NCBI RefSeq assembly: GCF_014698045.1
Contig: NZ_JACJSE010000031.1
Location: 14,906-78,905, forward strand
Length of the DNA stretch: 64,000 bases
DNA from: Aulosira sp. FACHB-615
Lineage (GTDB): Bacteria; Cyanobacteriota; Cyanobacteriia; Cyanobacteriales; Nostocaceae
Direction: 5' to 3'
Position 1 is the stretch's first letter. Each line of letters starts with the position of its first letter. The translations under genes and the position numbers were made by a program. Of the stretch, positions 1-8,882 are shown piece after piece. The notes under the pieces were generated by a model. That model was not told where the DNA came from, searched no databases, and saw only the letters and a program-made list of their open reading frames with translations.

Positions 1-265
1 ACGCTGTCGCATTCTACGAAGTTGCCTTGCTGATCGGATACTTAAAGCCATCTTAATACTGATTAGAACATACAAACTTAATAATATAGCGATGATACAT
101 ATAGTCATCACTTTGAGCAAGCTATATTTTAAAAATATTTCAGCCCACCTTGTAGCTCAATTAATTAACCAACTACTGAGCATTGACTGAACACAAAACT
201 GAGCATATCTGCCGAGTAACCGCGCTTACGCTAGAGACATAACATCAAAGCGTGAGGTAACTTAT

Positions 266-2662
266 ATGACTCAACCTTTAGAACGCCAAGCTGGTGGCTT
301 ATATGTTCAAACGCCTGAACAACAGCAAATCGCTTTCCCCCTCAAGCACACTGAAGTACAAGCCAAAATTGCGGGGAATATCTCACGGGTAGAAGTTACC
401 CAAAGTTTTGAAAATCCTTTCACAACTACGTTAGAAGCTGTTTATATTTTCCCATTACCGGATGAGGCGGCTGTTGATGATATGGTGATTCAGATTGGCG
501 ACAAGACTATTAAAGGTAGTATTAAAAAACGCCAAGAAGCACAGCAAATCTACGAACAAGCCAAGCAGCAAGGACGCACTGCGGGACTGTTGGAACAAGA
601 ACGGGACAACATTTTTACTCAATCCTTGGCTAACATTCAACCAGGTGAGCAAATTGATGTGATTATTCGCTACTCTGAAAGTTTGAAATTTACGGCGGGT
701 AATTATGAGTTTGTTTTCCCGATGGTGGTTGCTCCGCGTTACGTTCCAGGGATACCAATTGATGGAAATGCAGGCGGTGTAGGTTCGGCTACTGCACCGA
801 TGACGCAAAATCAAGATACAGATATAGTTCCCGATGGTTCACGGTTGAATGCACCTATCTTACCATCAGGTACGCGATCGCCCCATGATATTAATGTAAC
901 GGTAGAAATTGATGCGGGGGTTGAGGTGCAGAATGTCCAGTCTCCTTCTCACCAAATTCAGGTAGCTTATGAAGGTAAGCGGGTGTTAGTGAAGTTGGCG
1001 GGTGGGGACACAATTCCGAATAAAGACTTGATTTTACGCTATCAAGTCGCAGGTGAATCTACTCAAGCTACCGTACTCAGCCAAGCTGATGAACGGGGTG
1101 GACATTTTGCACTATATCTAATTCCTGCACTTCAGTATCGTCAAAATCAGGTGGTTCCTAAAGATGTGGTATTTCTCATCGATACTTCCGGTTCACAAAT
1201 GGGTGCGCCATTGATGCAATGTCAAGAGTTGATGCGCCGCTTTATTAATGGACTTAACCCTGATGACACTTTTAGTATTATTGATTTCTCTGATACGACT
1301 CGGCAACTATCGCCTGTTCCCCTCTCTAATAATTCCCAAAATCGCACATGCGCCATCAATTATATTAATCGATTGACTGCTAATGGCGGCACGGAAATGT
1401 CACGGGGTATTCTCAGTGCTTTAAATTTCCCAGTTACAGATACGGTGCGTTTGCGGAGTATTGTATTGTTGACGGATGGTTATATTGGCAATGAAAACCA
1501 AATTCTTTCAGAGGTGAAACAACATCTGCAACCAGGATACCGCCTTTATAGTTTTGGTGCAGGTAGTTCGGTAAATCGCTTTTTACTCAATCGCATTGCA
1601 GAATTAGGAAGGGGTATATCTCACATTATTCGCCACGATGAACCAACAGATGAGGTAGTCGATAAATTCTACCGTCAGATTAATAATCCAGTTTTGACTA
1701 ACATTAATTTGCAATGGGAAGGCGATGGTGATGCGCCAATTATCTATCCTGCTACGCCACCAGATTTGTTTGCGGAACAGCCGTTAGTTTTATTTGCTAA
1801 AAAGCCTGATGCGCTTGGGGGAAAACTCCACATTACGGGAATTGCTGCGGGTGGTACACGTTATCAGCATACCTTTAACTTAGACTTTGAGGAAGCAGGA
1901 AACCCCGCCATTGCCCAACTTTGGGGACGTTCCCGCATCAAGGAATTAATGAATCTTATGGTGAGTGGTGACACTAAGTTGGGTGTGGAAGCGGTGACAG
2001 ATACAGCTTTGACTTATCAACTGTTGTCGCAATATACAGCTTTTGTGGCGGTGAGTGATGATGTGCGAGTTGATTCGCGTCAGGGTTCAGTTTCGGTGCA
2101 AGTACCTGTAGAAATGGCTGAAGATATCAGCTATCAAGGTATTTATGGTAGTGCTTTTAGTGCTTTTGCTCCCAGAGTAAGTGCAATATCTCCTGCGCCT
2201 GAGTTTTTGCAACGTAAGCGGAGAGTAGAATCTCCAGGCGCACCGGAAGCAGAGAGTTTTCTGTGTGAAGCACCGTCACCTCCGAAATTGGCACAAAGAG
2301 CTTACCGTAGTTTTGATGAAGATTTTGAGGATGTAGACTTATTAGAAGCAGAAGAACTTGTAGAGAAAGTTGATCCTGTTGAGCATTTACAGGTTGTGAG
2401 TGTGACGGGATTAAATGAGCAAATGCTTGCGCTTCTGACTCAGCATTTAAAATCTGTCTCGTTGTTTATGTATTCCAGTGGGGATTTAGTGTTTGAGTTG
2501 CAGATAAGTAAGGGACGAGTCAGACAGGTGTTGTTAGATGAGCAGGCTTCTACTTTTAAGGAACAGTCTGTAATTGATATTATCAGGCGATCGCTTGTTT
2601 CTTGGCGCATTCCTCAATTACTCACAGCTACCGTGTCTATAACACTGCGATTGCAAACGTAA
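266..2662 (+). CDS. VIT and von Willebrand factor A domain protein
   Basis: A 798-aa protein. An N-terminal VIT (vault protein/inter-alpha-trypsin) domain lies at roughly residues 15-145. It is followed by a vWA domain whose metal-ion (MIDAS) motif DTSGS is at residues 306-310, in the context VFLIDTSGSQMG. The C-terminal ~200 residues are acidic and resemble no catalytic domain I know. VIT-vWA proteins are generally non-enzymatic adhesion or assembly factors; a role here is not known. There is no clear signal peptide. The ATG follows a GTGAGG Shine-Dalgarno-like stretch. A strong hairpin terminator follows at 2674-2696, so the gene is probably monocistronic. Domain call is secure, role unknown. 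Confidence 0.9.
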   Translation: MTQPLERQAGGLYVQTPEQQQIAFPLKHTEVQAKIAGNISRVEVTQSFENPFTTTLEAVYIFPLPDEAAVDDMVIQIGDKTIKGSIKKRQEAQQIYEQAKQQGRTAGLLEQERDNIFTQSLANIQPGEQIDVIIRYSESLKFTAGNYEFVFPMVVAPRYVPGIPIDGNAGGVGSATAPMTQNQDTDIVPDGSRLNAPILPSGTRSPHDINVTVEIDAGVEVQNVQSPSHQIQVAYEGKRVLVKLAGGDTIPNKDLILRYQVAGESTQATVLSQADERGGHFALYLIPALQYRQNQVVPKDVVFLIDTSGSQMGAPLMQCQELMRRFINGLNPDDTFSIIDFSDTTRQLSPVPLSNNSQNRTCAINYINRLTANGGTEMSRGILSALNFPVTDTVRLRSIVLLTDGYIGNENQILSEVKQHLQPGYRLYSFGAGSSVNRFLLNRIAELGRGISHIIRHDEPTDEVVDKFYRQINNPVLTNINLQWEGDGDAPIIYPATPPDLFAEQPLVLFAKKPDALGGKLHITGIAAGGTRYQHTFNLDFEEAGNPAIAQLWGRSRIKELMNLMVSGDTKLGVEAVTDTALTYQLLSQYTAFVAVSDDVRVDSRQGSVSVQVPVEMAEDISYQGIYGSAFSAFAPRVSAISPAPEFLQRKRRVESPGAPEAESFLCEAPSPPKLAQRAYRSFDEDFEDVDLLEAEELVEKVDPVEHLQVVSVTGLNEQMLALLTQHLKSVSLFMYSSGDLVFELQISKGRVRQVLLDEQASTFKEQSVIDIIRRSLVSWRIPQLLTATVSITLRLQT

Positions 2663-2673
2663 TATAAAACTAT

Positions 2674-2696
2674 ACCGGGTTCATCCCGGTTTTTTT
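2674..2696 (+). terminator. Rho-independent terminator after the VIT/vWA gene
   Basis: ACCGGG and CCCGGT pair around a 5-nt loop and are followed by six T residues, 11 bp after the stop codon. Confidence 0.85.
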
Positions 2697-2703
2697 ATTG
2701 CAG

Positions 2704-2741
2704 GCGATCGCAATTCATCCTTTAACCCTCACAATAGCAAT
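2704..2741. repeat. Solitary copy of the 42-bp HIP1-containing unit
   Basis: A HIP1 octamer followed by AATTCATCCTTTAACCCTCA and CAATAGCAA matches the unit repeated in tandem at 4049-4199, with a few substitutions. Confidence 0.6.
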
Positions 2742-2753
2742 TTACATTTTTGA

Positions 2754-3059
2754 TTATGTTTCAATATTTCTTTGCTTCCAGTAATTTGGTTTGCGTTTAC
2801 TATGCGCGATCGCAATCACCCAAATCACTTCTTCAAGCTCCGTATAAAATATCAAATAAGGAAAACGTTGAATTTTATAACGACGTATTCCTGCTATTTT
2901 ATATGGAGTGCCTAAATTGGGGTTTTGCTGAATTTTAAGAATAACTTTTTCTACTTCAGCAAGTAAATCAAGCCCTAAGCCTACTTTTTGAGATTCATAG
3001 TAAGCTATTGCAGCATCAAGCTCTTTTCGAGCTTCGGTGTGAATTACAATAAACTTCAC
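2754..3059 (-). CDS. RelE/ParE-type toxin
   Basis: A 101-aa basic protein with the ParE/RelE pattern: an N-terminal helix containing EARKELDAAIAYYE, then LGLDLLAEVEKVI and the strands RRYKIQRFPYLIFY and VIWVIAIAHSKRKPNYW. ParE toxins of this type act on gyrase and RelE types cleave mRNA; the sequence alone does not separate the two here. The start ATG overlaps the stop of the upstream antitoxin by 4 bp, the usual coupled toxin-antitoxin layout. Length is typical. Confidence 0.85.
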   Translation of the reverse strand: MKFIVIHTEARKELDAAIAYYESQKVGLGLDLLAEVEKVILKIQQNPNLGTPYKIAGIRRYKIQRFPYLIFYTELEEVIWVIAIAHSKRKPNYWKQRNIET

Positions 3060-3304
3060 GAATACTTTTCTCGTAACTCAGAAAAAACTTGAGATGATGG
3101 TTCCCCAATAGCTTTTTTACAATTAATATCCTCCAACCGTTGAGTTAATTCTGTATCCCAAGCAATTTCTAGATTATCATCTATATCTTCATCTAGAGAA
3201 TGAATTAAAAAATAAGCAATTTCAGCACGTTCTTTTGCAGACAGGCGAGAAAGTTCAATTTTAAGTTTTTCGGCTGTTTCACTCATATTTTGAGGCTTTG
3301 TCAA
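3056..3304 (-). CDS. Addiction-module antitoxin (PF09720-like)
   Basis: An 82-aa acidic protein carrying LSAKERAEIAYFLIHSLDED, the signature of the 'putative addiction module component' antitoxins that precede ParE/RelE toxins. It is translated just before the toxin with a 4-bp overlap, so the two are coupled. These antitoxins bind and neutralise the toxin and usually repress their own promoter. The promoter may lie further upstream because two more minus-strand genes sit close by (46-bp and 24-bp gaps). Confidence 0.85.
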   Translation of the reverse strand: MTKPQNMSETAEKLKIELSRLSAKERAEIAYFLIHSLDEDIDDNLEIAWDTELTQRLEDINCKKAIGEPSSQVFSELREKYS

Positions 3305-3350
3305 TAATTTTCATTATAAGCTTAATTATTGGCTGAACAGTAAACTATTG

Positions 3351-3617
3351 CTATATAAGATTAATATCTGGAATTGAAATATTATCTTGCTCTCTGATAT
3401 TATCCCAATCAATTACCGCCATCCAAACATTTTCTTCATGAGAATATTGAACAATTCCATCAACTTCTAAATCTTCGCTATACAACACCAAATTTAAATT
3501 ATCTTGCAACCAAATTTTTTGACGAGCTAAATCTTCAATAGTACCAGTACAATTAAGTCGCAAGCGACCTTGAGAATCAGCATTATGAAAATCGGCAAAG
3601 ACTCTTGGTTTATCCAT
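3351..3617 (-). CDS. Hypothetical protein, 88 aa
   Basis: A short acidic protein (starts MDKPRVFADFHNADSQGRLR) with no domain I recognise. It lies 24 bp downstream of the 110-aa gene and 46 bp upstream of the antitoxin on the same strand, so all four may be co-transcribed. Similar small acidic proteins often act as partners or inhibitors of a neighbouring protein; whether this one pairs with the 110-aa protein is a guess based on position only. Confidence 0.6.
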   Translation of the reverse strand: MDKPRVFADFHNADSQGRLRLNCTGTIEDLARQKIWLQDNLNLVLYSEDLEVDGIVQYSHEENVWMAVIDWDNIREQDNISIPDINLI

Positions 3618-3641
3618 AGCGTTTAAATGGTGAGAAAATTT

Positions 3642-3974
3642 CTAGTTTGCTTTAGCTGGATTAGCAATTGTAGGAGTAAGTAAGCTGCTAATTTGCTGTG
3701 GAGTTAAACCTGTTAATGTTGCATGAGAGGAACTTCTACCAGAAGTACGAATTACATCTCCTCCTAAAGCTCTAACTGCGCCTACTGATGTTACTCCAAT
3801 TTGTCCGTGAGGTATTGTTGCAGCCAACTGTTCTATCGATAATCCTATCGCACTCTCTACAGATATTCCAGTTACTCCACTAGGATGAGTCCCAAAACCA
3901 CGCTCAATATCTTCTGGTCGATTACGTCTACCCCGAATAACTATTGCTTCGTCTGGTATTTTATCTACAATCAC
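3642..3974 (-). CDS. Hypothetical protein, 110 aa, possibly toxin-like
   Basis: Contains a conserved-looking stretch with RGFGTHPSGVTGISVE, IPHGQIGVTSVGAVRALGGD and SGRSSSHATLTGLTPQQ, and ends in a Pro/Ala-rich tail. The spacing of Arg, His and Ser residues recalls small domains found at the C-termini of polymorphic toxins, but I cannot name the family. It has no signal peptide or membrane segment. It heads a compact minus-strand group that also has an antitoxin-toxin pair. The toxin idea is inference. Confidence 0.55.
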   Translation of the reverse strand: MIVDKIPDEAIVIRGRRNRPEDIERGFGTHPSGVTGISVESAIGLSIEQLAATIPHGQIGVTSVGAVRALGGDVIRTSGRSSSHATLTGLTPQQISSLLTPTIANPAKAN

Positions 3975-4048
3975 AAGTAATTTTGAATTTGTTCTTTCTT
4001 CTGTAGCATATCAAATGCAACTACAATTTATATTTTTACACCTACAAT

Positions 4049-4199
4049 TGCAATGAGATCGCTCGCAATTCATCTTTCAACTATCACAATTATAATGTGA
4101 GCGATCGCATTTCATCTTTCACCCATCACAATAGCAGTGTGAGCGATCGCATTTCATCTTTCAATCATCACAATCATAATGAGAGCGATCGCATTTTTT
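4049..4199. repeat. Tandem array of a 42-bp HIP1-containing unit
   Basis: About 3.5 copies of a unit made of GCGATCGC, ATTTCATCTTTCA and CATCACAAT. Intact HIP1 octamers start at 4101, 4143 and about 4185, exactly 42 bp apart; the first unit has a damaged octamer (GATCGCTCGC). The array fills the gap between two minus-strand genes. A solitary related unit lies at 2704. Confidence 0.85.
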
Positions 4200-4230
4200 C
4201 AACTCCTACACCCCCACACCCTTTCTTTTC

Positions 4231-5919
4231 CTAACTTGTCTGCGATACTTTCTCATCGCGCCACAGTTGATATAAACGATTTGCGGGCATTGTTAAATAT
4301 AGAATATCGCCCTCGTCTAATTGTGTTGTGAGTAATTGCCAACCTTGGACACGTTGACTGTTACTTTCCACATATAACGGTACAAAGTCAGCAGATATGG
4401 CGATTTCTTTCACCAATTGACCGCAAAAGGGATGTGATGCTGTAATGAGTGTGGCAAAGGCTACCCATAGTTTATTGGCGGTAATACCATTACCGAGGAT
4501 GCGTCCACCTAAAGCGGCGGCGGCAAAGGCTGGCGCGGCTAGTTCTGCGGGACTGAGGACGGCTTCAAAATTAAATACTTGTTGTGCCATCCTAGCAAAG
4601 TCGGGGTCAGCATAATGAACAATTACAGGAATTTTAGGTGCTAAACCTTTAGTTTTAAGGGCAATTTCTAGGTTAGTTGCATCGTTGTGAGTAACAGCTA
4701 ATACCGCCGCCGCCGCAGTTACATTACTGGTTTGCAAAATGGTGCGGAAACTTGCATCACCTTGAATTACCGGAATCCCCAAACCCCGCACCGAGTTGAC
4801 ATATTTATTATTTGAGTCGGTTTCAATCACAATAACTTCATAACCACTACTATGAAGTTGCTGAACAATTTTGCTACCAATGCCACTTAAACCGCAGACA
4901 ATATAATGATGGCGTTGGGGAATTCTCGCTGCGTCCCAAAATTGCTTAAAGCGATTACCTAACACAAAATCAGTTAGCATCGCATACCAAGTACCAATCA
5001 CCACTGCACCAATTAGCATAATCACAATGGTGAATAATTTGATGCTGTTGGGGGCGTTTTCAACAATTTTATCATTACCCCCTGCACCAGTAATCATCCC
5101 CACAGAAAAATAAAGGGCATCGACTACAGATAAACTCAGTTCTGTAGACATATATGTGAGTGTGGCGATCGCTATAATTGCTATTAAGACTAACGCACCC
5201 ACGACTATTGATTGTCCATGTTGCTGAAACTGACGCAAACTGGTACAAACTTTCAAGACTTTTTTAATTAATGATCTGCGGGTAGAACGAATGCGCGGTT
5301 GAGTGGCGACAATTAAGCGATCGCCTACTTGTAATTCTTGTCCAGATAGCACTCCATCAATTAAATTCATCTCCCCTTGTAACGGCAGATAATAAATTGG
5401 CATTCTCGCGGGTTCTTCCCACAAATCACTTAAATTCCGCCCCAACCAAGGATGATTTTCATCAATATATTCTTCTTGAACAGGCCAAGTTTGGTCAAAT
5501 AATTTGATTTGCCCTATAGCTTGATTTCCTAAAGCCGCAAAGGTAAATAATGGTGCAGCTAATCCCACAACACTCATACTCAAATGTTCTGGGAGAGTTT
5601 GATCTAGCCTTTCACCTAAGTTTGTATTATAAAAGCGGTTAATAATGCGAATGCGCGGATTTAACACTCGCGCTTGCATCATAATTGATAAATTTAAAGT
5701 ATCTTCCGAAGCTGTAATGACCAACGTATGTGCTTGCTGAATCCCGGCCGCCGTCAAAGTCGCCGCCGCGTGTAAATTACCAATAATAATATCTGGAGAA
5801 CATTCCCCGGCAATTGGTTTGTGATGAATACCAACAACTAATGCGCCCTGCTGTCTCAGCAGACGAAAGATTTTATATCCTGTACGCCCTAAGCCACAAA
5901 CAATGATTCGAGGTTTCAT
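4231..5919 (-). CDS. TrkA-type NAD-binding, two-TM channel-like protein
   Basis: A 562-aa protein with an N-terminal Rossmann/RCK domain (VCGLGRTGYKIFRLL), a central membrane unit and a second RCK domain (VCGLSGIGSKIVQQL at about 341-355). The membrane unit has a first helix at ~238-257, a pore-like loop at ~266-284 and a second helix at ~292-315. This is the plan of cyanobacterial potassium channel-like proteins with duplicated TrkA-N/TrkA-C regions. The selectivity filter, normally TVGYGD, reads TGAGGND here (TGAGG at 277-281), so K+ selectivity cannot be assumed. It may be a non-selective channel or a sensor. No obvious operon partner. Confidence 0.85.
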   Translation of the reverse strand: MKPRIIVCGLGRTGYKIFRLLRQQGALVVGIHHKPIAGECSPDIIIGNLHAAATLTAAGIQQAHTLVITASEDTLNLSIMMQARVLNPRIRIINRFYNTNLGERLDQTLPEHLSMSVVGLAAPLFTFAALGNQAIGQIKLFDQTWPVQEEYIDENHPWLGRNLSDLWEEPARMPIYYLPLQGEMNLIDGVLSGQELQVGDRLIVATQPRIRSTRRSLIKKVLKVCTSLRQFQQHGQSIVVGALVLIAIIAIATLTYMSTELSLSVVDALYFSVGMITGAGGNDKIVENAPNSIKLFTIVIMLIGAVVIGTWYAMLTDFVLGNRFKQFWDAARIPQRHHYIVCGLSGIGSKIVQQLHSSGYEVIVIETDSNNKYVNSVRGLGIPVIQGDASFRTILQTSNVTAAAAVLAVTHNDATNLEIALKTKGLAPKIPVIVHYADPDFARMAQQVFNFEAVLSPAELAAPAFAAAALGGRILGNGITANKLWVAFATLITASHPFCGQLVKEIAISADFVPLYVESNSQRVQGWQLLTTQLDEGDILYLTMPANRLYQLWRDEKVSQTS

Positions 5920-6101
5920 GAGACAGCAAGTAGTATGAATGCGTAATTTGTAATTCGTAATTAACCATATTGTGGCGTTGTTTTTGAGGATGTAACTGTA
6001 ACTGAAAACACCTTAGCGATAAATCAAATTAATTAGGCACTTTTGCGACATTTACCGAGTCAATTTATGAAGAATAGTTAGTACAATGAACATTTTGAGT
6101 T

Positions 6102-6593
6102 ATGAATAAGTTGGCAAAATTGACAATTTTTGCTGGGATTTTATGCCCTTTAATTACCGCAGGTGCGATCGCCTCTACAGCGCAAGCAAAACCTTCACAG
6201 AGTCCACTAGCTGAACCCAATGTACAATTAAAAGTGCAACGCACAAGCGGTACTTGCCCGCAGACAGTTGGTTTGTGGTGGTTAATCTTACCTTATGAAG
6301 GTGGTGCAGAACATACTGTAATTGCCGAGACTAGAGATTTTGCCGATACAACTCAATTAGTCGCATCTAATAATAAGCTGTTTGTTGAGTTTGTTTCACC
6401 TTTACGCAGTAATTATGCTAACTGTATTGGTCAAACCCAAAGTCAGGAATATCCTTTTTATAATGTGCGGTTTAAAAATAAAAAGGCATATTTTCGCGTC
6501 GATTTGCGAAACATCAACGCACCAGGACAGCTAATTACTTACAAAACTGTAGCCGCTTCTCGTCCTTATGTGCGCTGGGCGATCGCAGATTAG
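6102..6593 (+). CDS. Secreted hypothetical protein
   Basis: A 163-aa protein with a clear Sec signal peptide: Lys near the N-terminus, a hydrophobic core to about residue 22 and an AQA cleavage site near residue 29. The mature part is about 134 aa, beta-rich by composition and has two cysteines (about 52 and 108) that could form a disulfide. No family recognised; an extracytoplasmic location is likely. The upstream region holds no partner gene in the same direction. Confidence 0.7.
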   Translation: MNKLAKLTIFAGILCPLITAGAIASTAQAKPSQSPLAEPNVQLKVQRTSGTCPQTVGLWWLILPYEGGAEHTVIAETRDFADTTQLVASNNKLFVEFVSPLRSNYANCIGQTQSQEYPFYNVRFKNKKAYFRVDLRNINAPGQLITYKTVAASRPYVRWAIAD

Positions 6594-6599
6594 GAGAAA

Positions 6600-7064
6600 A
6601 GTATAAAGTTTAAAATTAATTAAGAAATTTATATATAGCTTGTAGCCAGCGACTTCAGTCGCGGCTACACATCTAATACCATTTTGGATTTTAGATTTTG
6701 GATTGGGTAAGGGTTGATCTGTAAGCTTTTGAGTCATCCATCTGTCGCAATCATTTTTTAATTTGGTATAACAACAGTTTCAATATTTTATGGTGAAAGT
6801 GATTGAAATCATGAGATTGCAATGACCTGGGTGTACTGATTCTTTTCTACTCCCGACTCCCGACTCCCTATTCCCTACCTACACAAATAAATTCAGAAAT
6901 CAAACCGGATTCCTATATGAGTCCTATAATTTCTTTGTTTTATTAATGAAATGTAATTTCATCGTTGAAGTGCAAAGCTTAGTTACCTTCAGAGTTAATT
7001 TTGTCGATTTGCCAAGAAAATGCTATGAATAATCTCTAATAGCTGATTTTTCACAAGTAATTCG
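6600..7064. other. Gene-free region with repeats
   Basis: Holds three repeated elements: a 29-bp near-perfect palindrome at 6641-6669 (TGTAGCC...GGCTACA), a MITE-like element at 6676-6769, and at 6890-6925 a half copy of the element found upstream of moaE (TTCAGAAATCAAACC then TATATGAGTCC). No ORF or RNA gene seen. Confidence 0.7.
6676..6769. mobile_element. MITE-like element, ATACCA family, copy 1
   Basis: About 94 bp bounded by ATACCA and TTGGTAT. Its interior (GGGTAAGGGTTGATC, GTAAGCTTTTGAG, CATCCATCTGTCGCAATC) is almost identical to the element at 38857-38957, which differs mainly by a 7-bp duplication of TTTAGAT. Too short to encode a transposase. Confidence 0.75.
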
Positions 7065-7535
7065 ATGACTATCTATTTTTATAGCACCCGCGAACAATAT
7101 GGTTGCTTCTCCAACTTTTCTGATCACGGATTTGTGTTGGATGATTTATACTGGTATACAAGCGAACATTATTTTCAAGCCCAAAAATTTGTTGGAACAT
7201 TTCATTTAGAACAAATTCGCTTGGTAAAAACTCCAAAAGAAGCCGCAAAAATGGGTAGAGAAAGAAGCCGTCCTTTGCGTCAAGATTGGGAGCAAGTCAA
7301 AGATAGTATTATGAAAAAAGCAGTACTATGTAAGTTTACAACCCATACAGATATTAGAGAAATTTTACTCAGTACAGGTAATGACGAAATAGTAGAAAAT
7401 TCTCCCATTGATTATTATTGGGGTTGTGGCGCTGACGGCAGTGGCAAAAATATGTTAGGGATAATTTTAATGGAAGTGCGCGATATTATACGCGCAGAAG
7501 ATGGCACTAAATCGGGAAATGCTACGATAAAATAA
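7065..7535 (+). CDS. NADAR family protein (YbiA-like)
   Basis: A 156-aa protein matching the NADAR/DUF1768 fold: CFSNFSDHGF near the N-terminus, then WYTSEHYFQAQKF, the central AKMGRERSRPLRQDW and the C-terminal YYWGCGADGSGKNMLG. Family members are N-glycosidases or ADP-ribose-linked hydrolases; YbiA acts on early riboflavin-pathway intermediates, and other NADAR proteins are linked to NAD/ADP-ribose metabolism and phage defence. Start chosen at the ATG just before the conserved N-terminus. Full length, and the conserved Glu of SEHYFQ is present. No functional neighbour. Confidence 0.9.
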   Translation: MTIYFYSTREQYGCFSNFSDHGFVLDDLYWYTSEHYFQAQKFVGTFHLEQIRLVKTPKEAAKMGRERSRPLRQDWEQVKDSIMKKAVLCKFTTHTDIREILLSTGNDEIVENSPIDYYWGCGADGSGKNMLGIILMEVRDIIRAEDGTKSGNATIK

Positions 7536-7697
7536 ACTGGTCAGTGTTAATTTTCAATCTTGTATAGCAGTCCTAGTTGATATCTGAACAACAAAGACAA
7601 GGGAGACAAGGAAAATAAGAAAAAGATGTTTATAAATCATTTATGATTGCTGTATAGATAGTCATTTCAGTCATCAATGTGAATTTATTAATAGATG

Positions 7698-7742
7698 TTT
7701 ACTTAAAGTTACAAAAAACTAGTTTTTGTAACTTTAAGTAAA
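7698..7742. repeat. 45-bp near-perfect palindrome
   Basis: TTTACTTAAAGTTACAAAAA and TTTTTGTAACTTTAAGTAAA are complementary and meet at ACTAG with one extra A on the left. It ends 43 bp before the start codon at 7786, so it could be an operator, an mRNA hairpin or an element remnant. Confidence 0.8.
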
Positions 7743-7785
7743 AAAGAACAGAGTTTGAAAGGAGGCAATATAAGGAGGCAAAAAT

Positions 7786-8091
7786 ATGCTTTTATCAAAA
7801 ACTAAAGTCAAACAATATTGTAAATGGTTTTGGGATGAAACCCTAGGAGGAGAATATGATGCTTGGGGTACTAGTACTTACTTTCTCGAAATTGGTGATG
7901 ATCTATATCCGATCAGACAAATAGAAGTTTACGAAAATGGCAATGTCTTATTTTATGATAGTAGCCACTTTGCAGACAATTACGGAATGTTATGTGATAA
8001 ACCAATTCAAGAAGAGGATATTCGAGAATTTGGGATTACTAAAGCAGAATTTGAACAAGTGTGGAATACAAAAATCCCAATGAATCGCTAA
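7786..8091 (+). CDS. Small hypothetical protein, DUF6881-like
   Basis: A 101-aa acidic protein with the pattern IRQIEVYENGNVLFYD and a C-terminal ITKAEFEQVW, which resembles the DUF6881 group of small cytosolic proteins often found near toxins as possible immunity proteins. Its translation signal is unusually strong: AAGGAGG 8 bp before the ATG, with a second GGAGG 13 bp further upstream. A long palindrome lies just upstream. Function not known; the family match is from memory of its motif pattern. Confidence 0.65.
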   Translation: MLLSKTKVKQYCKWFWDETLGGEYDAWGTSTYFLEIGDDLYPIRQIEVYENGNVLFYDSSHFADNYGMLCDKPIQEEDIREFGITKAEFEQVWNTKIPMNR

Positions 8092-8128
8092 ATTTGGGTA
8101 GTAGAAATTAAAGCGTTGCTGACTTAAT

Positions 8129-8803
8129 TTAAACAGATAAATTACAATGACGTGCAATAGTCCAATGGCGATCGCTTGATTGATAAACTTTCACTCCAGC
8201 TAACCCGACACTAGTCACCAACTGATTCACCTCATCTAGTGTAAGTGCAGCGTGGAGAGAATCTCGAAATAACTTTTGCTGAAGGGGATCATAGTCATGG
8301 CCAATGCTGGATACTAAAGCATTCATGGTCTCTGCATCGGCTGGACGTAATAAATCACGAATCAGCAAGCCACCGTTCGGTTTACTAACACGCTGGATTT
8401 CTTGGAAAAACGGCAGAGGATCAGGTAAATGGTGAACCAAGCTATTAGAAATCACCAAATCAAACATTGCATCTGCGTAGGGTAACTGTTTCGCATCCAC
8501 CAATTCCAAAGAAATTTGCTGTTGTAAGCCAGCTTGTTGAACATGCTGCGTGGCAATTTTGAGCATATTCTGAGCTAAATCAATCGCAATCAACCCCCAT
8601 TGGGGACACATTTGTGCAATGAGAACCGGGATACGACCGGGGCCAGTCCCCGCATCGAGTACTAAGCATGGTGCTGTTGTACCCAGAGCGATCGCTTCCT
8701 TGGCAAAAGCTGTGTTAACCTCAGTAAAATCCATCGCATCATAGTCAATGGCTTCTTCCCAAGTATCCATGACTTCTGGTTCCAAAACTCTTTCCATCAT
8801 CAA
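8129..8803 (-). CDS. Class I SAM-dependent methyltransferase
   Basis: A 224-aa protein with a Rossmann-type methyltransferase core. Motif I is VLDAGTGPGRIPVLIA, motif II ends in AIDLAQNML, post-I ELVDAKQLPYADAMFDLVIS contains the acidic residue that would bind the adenosine, and LVHHLPDPLPFFQEIQRV follows. This is the Methyltransf_11/UbiE-like type. The substrate cannot be told. Single gene; upstream lies the 9-bp tandem repeat region. Confidence 0.85.
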   Translation of the reverse strand: MMMERVLEPEVMDTWEEAIDYDAMDFTEVNTAFAKEAIALGTTAPCLVLDAGTGPGRIPVLIAQMCPQWGLIAIDLAQNMLKIATQHVQQAGLQQQISLELVDAKQLPYADAMFDLVISNSLVHHLPDPLPFFQEIQRVSKPNGGLLIRDLLRPADAETMNALVSSIGHDYDPLQQKLFRDSLHAALTLDEVNQLVTSVGLAGVKVYQSSDRHWTIARHCNLSV

Positions 8804-8882
8804 CCCTGTTATTCAACCAACAATAACTACAGTAATAGTTTTCTATTAGGACTTACGCAAAAAAACGAAAAAATCAAGTCAC

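Noticed and set aside
3..56. Possible C-terminal end of a gene cut by the left window edge (reading FYEVALLIGYLKPS then stop)
   Set aside because: Only 17 codons are visible and no motif is recognisable; another frame is also open here.
455..814. 119-aa ORF opposite the VIT gene
   Set aside because: Shadow of a strongly supported gene; no ribosome site or domain.
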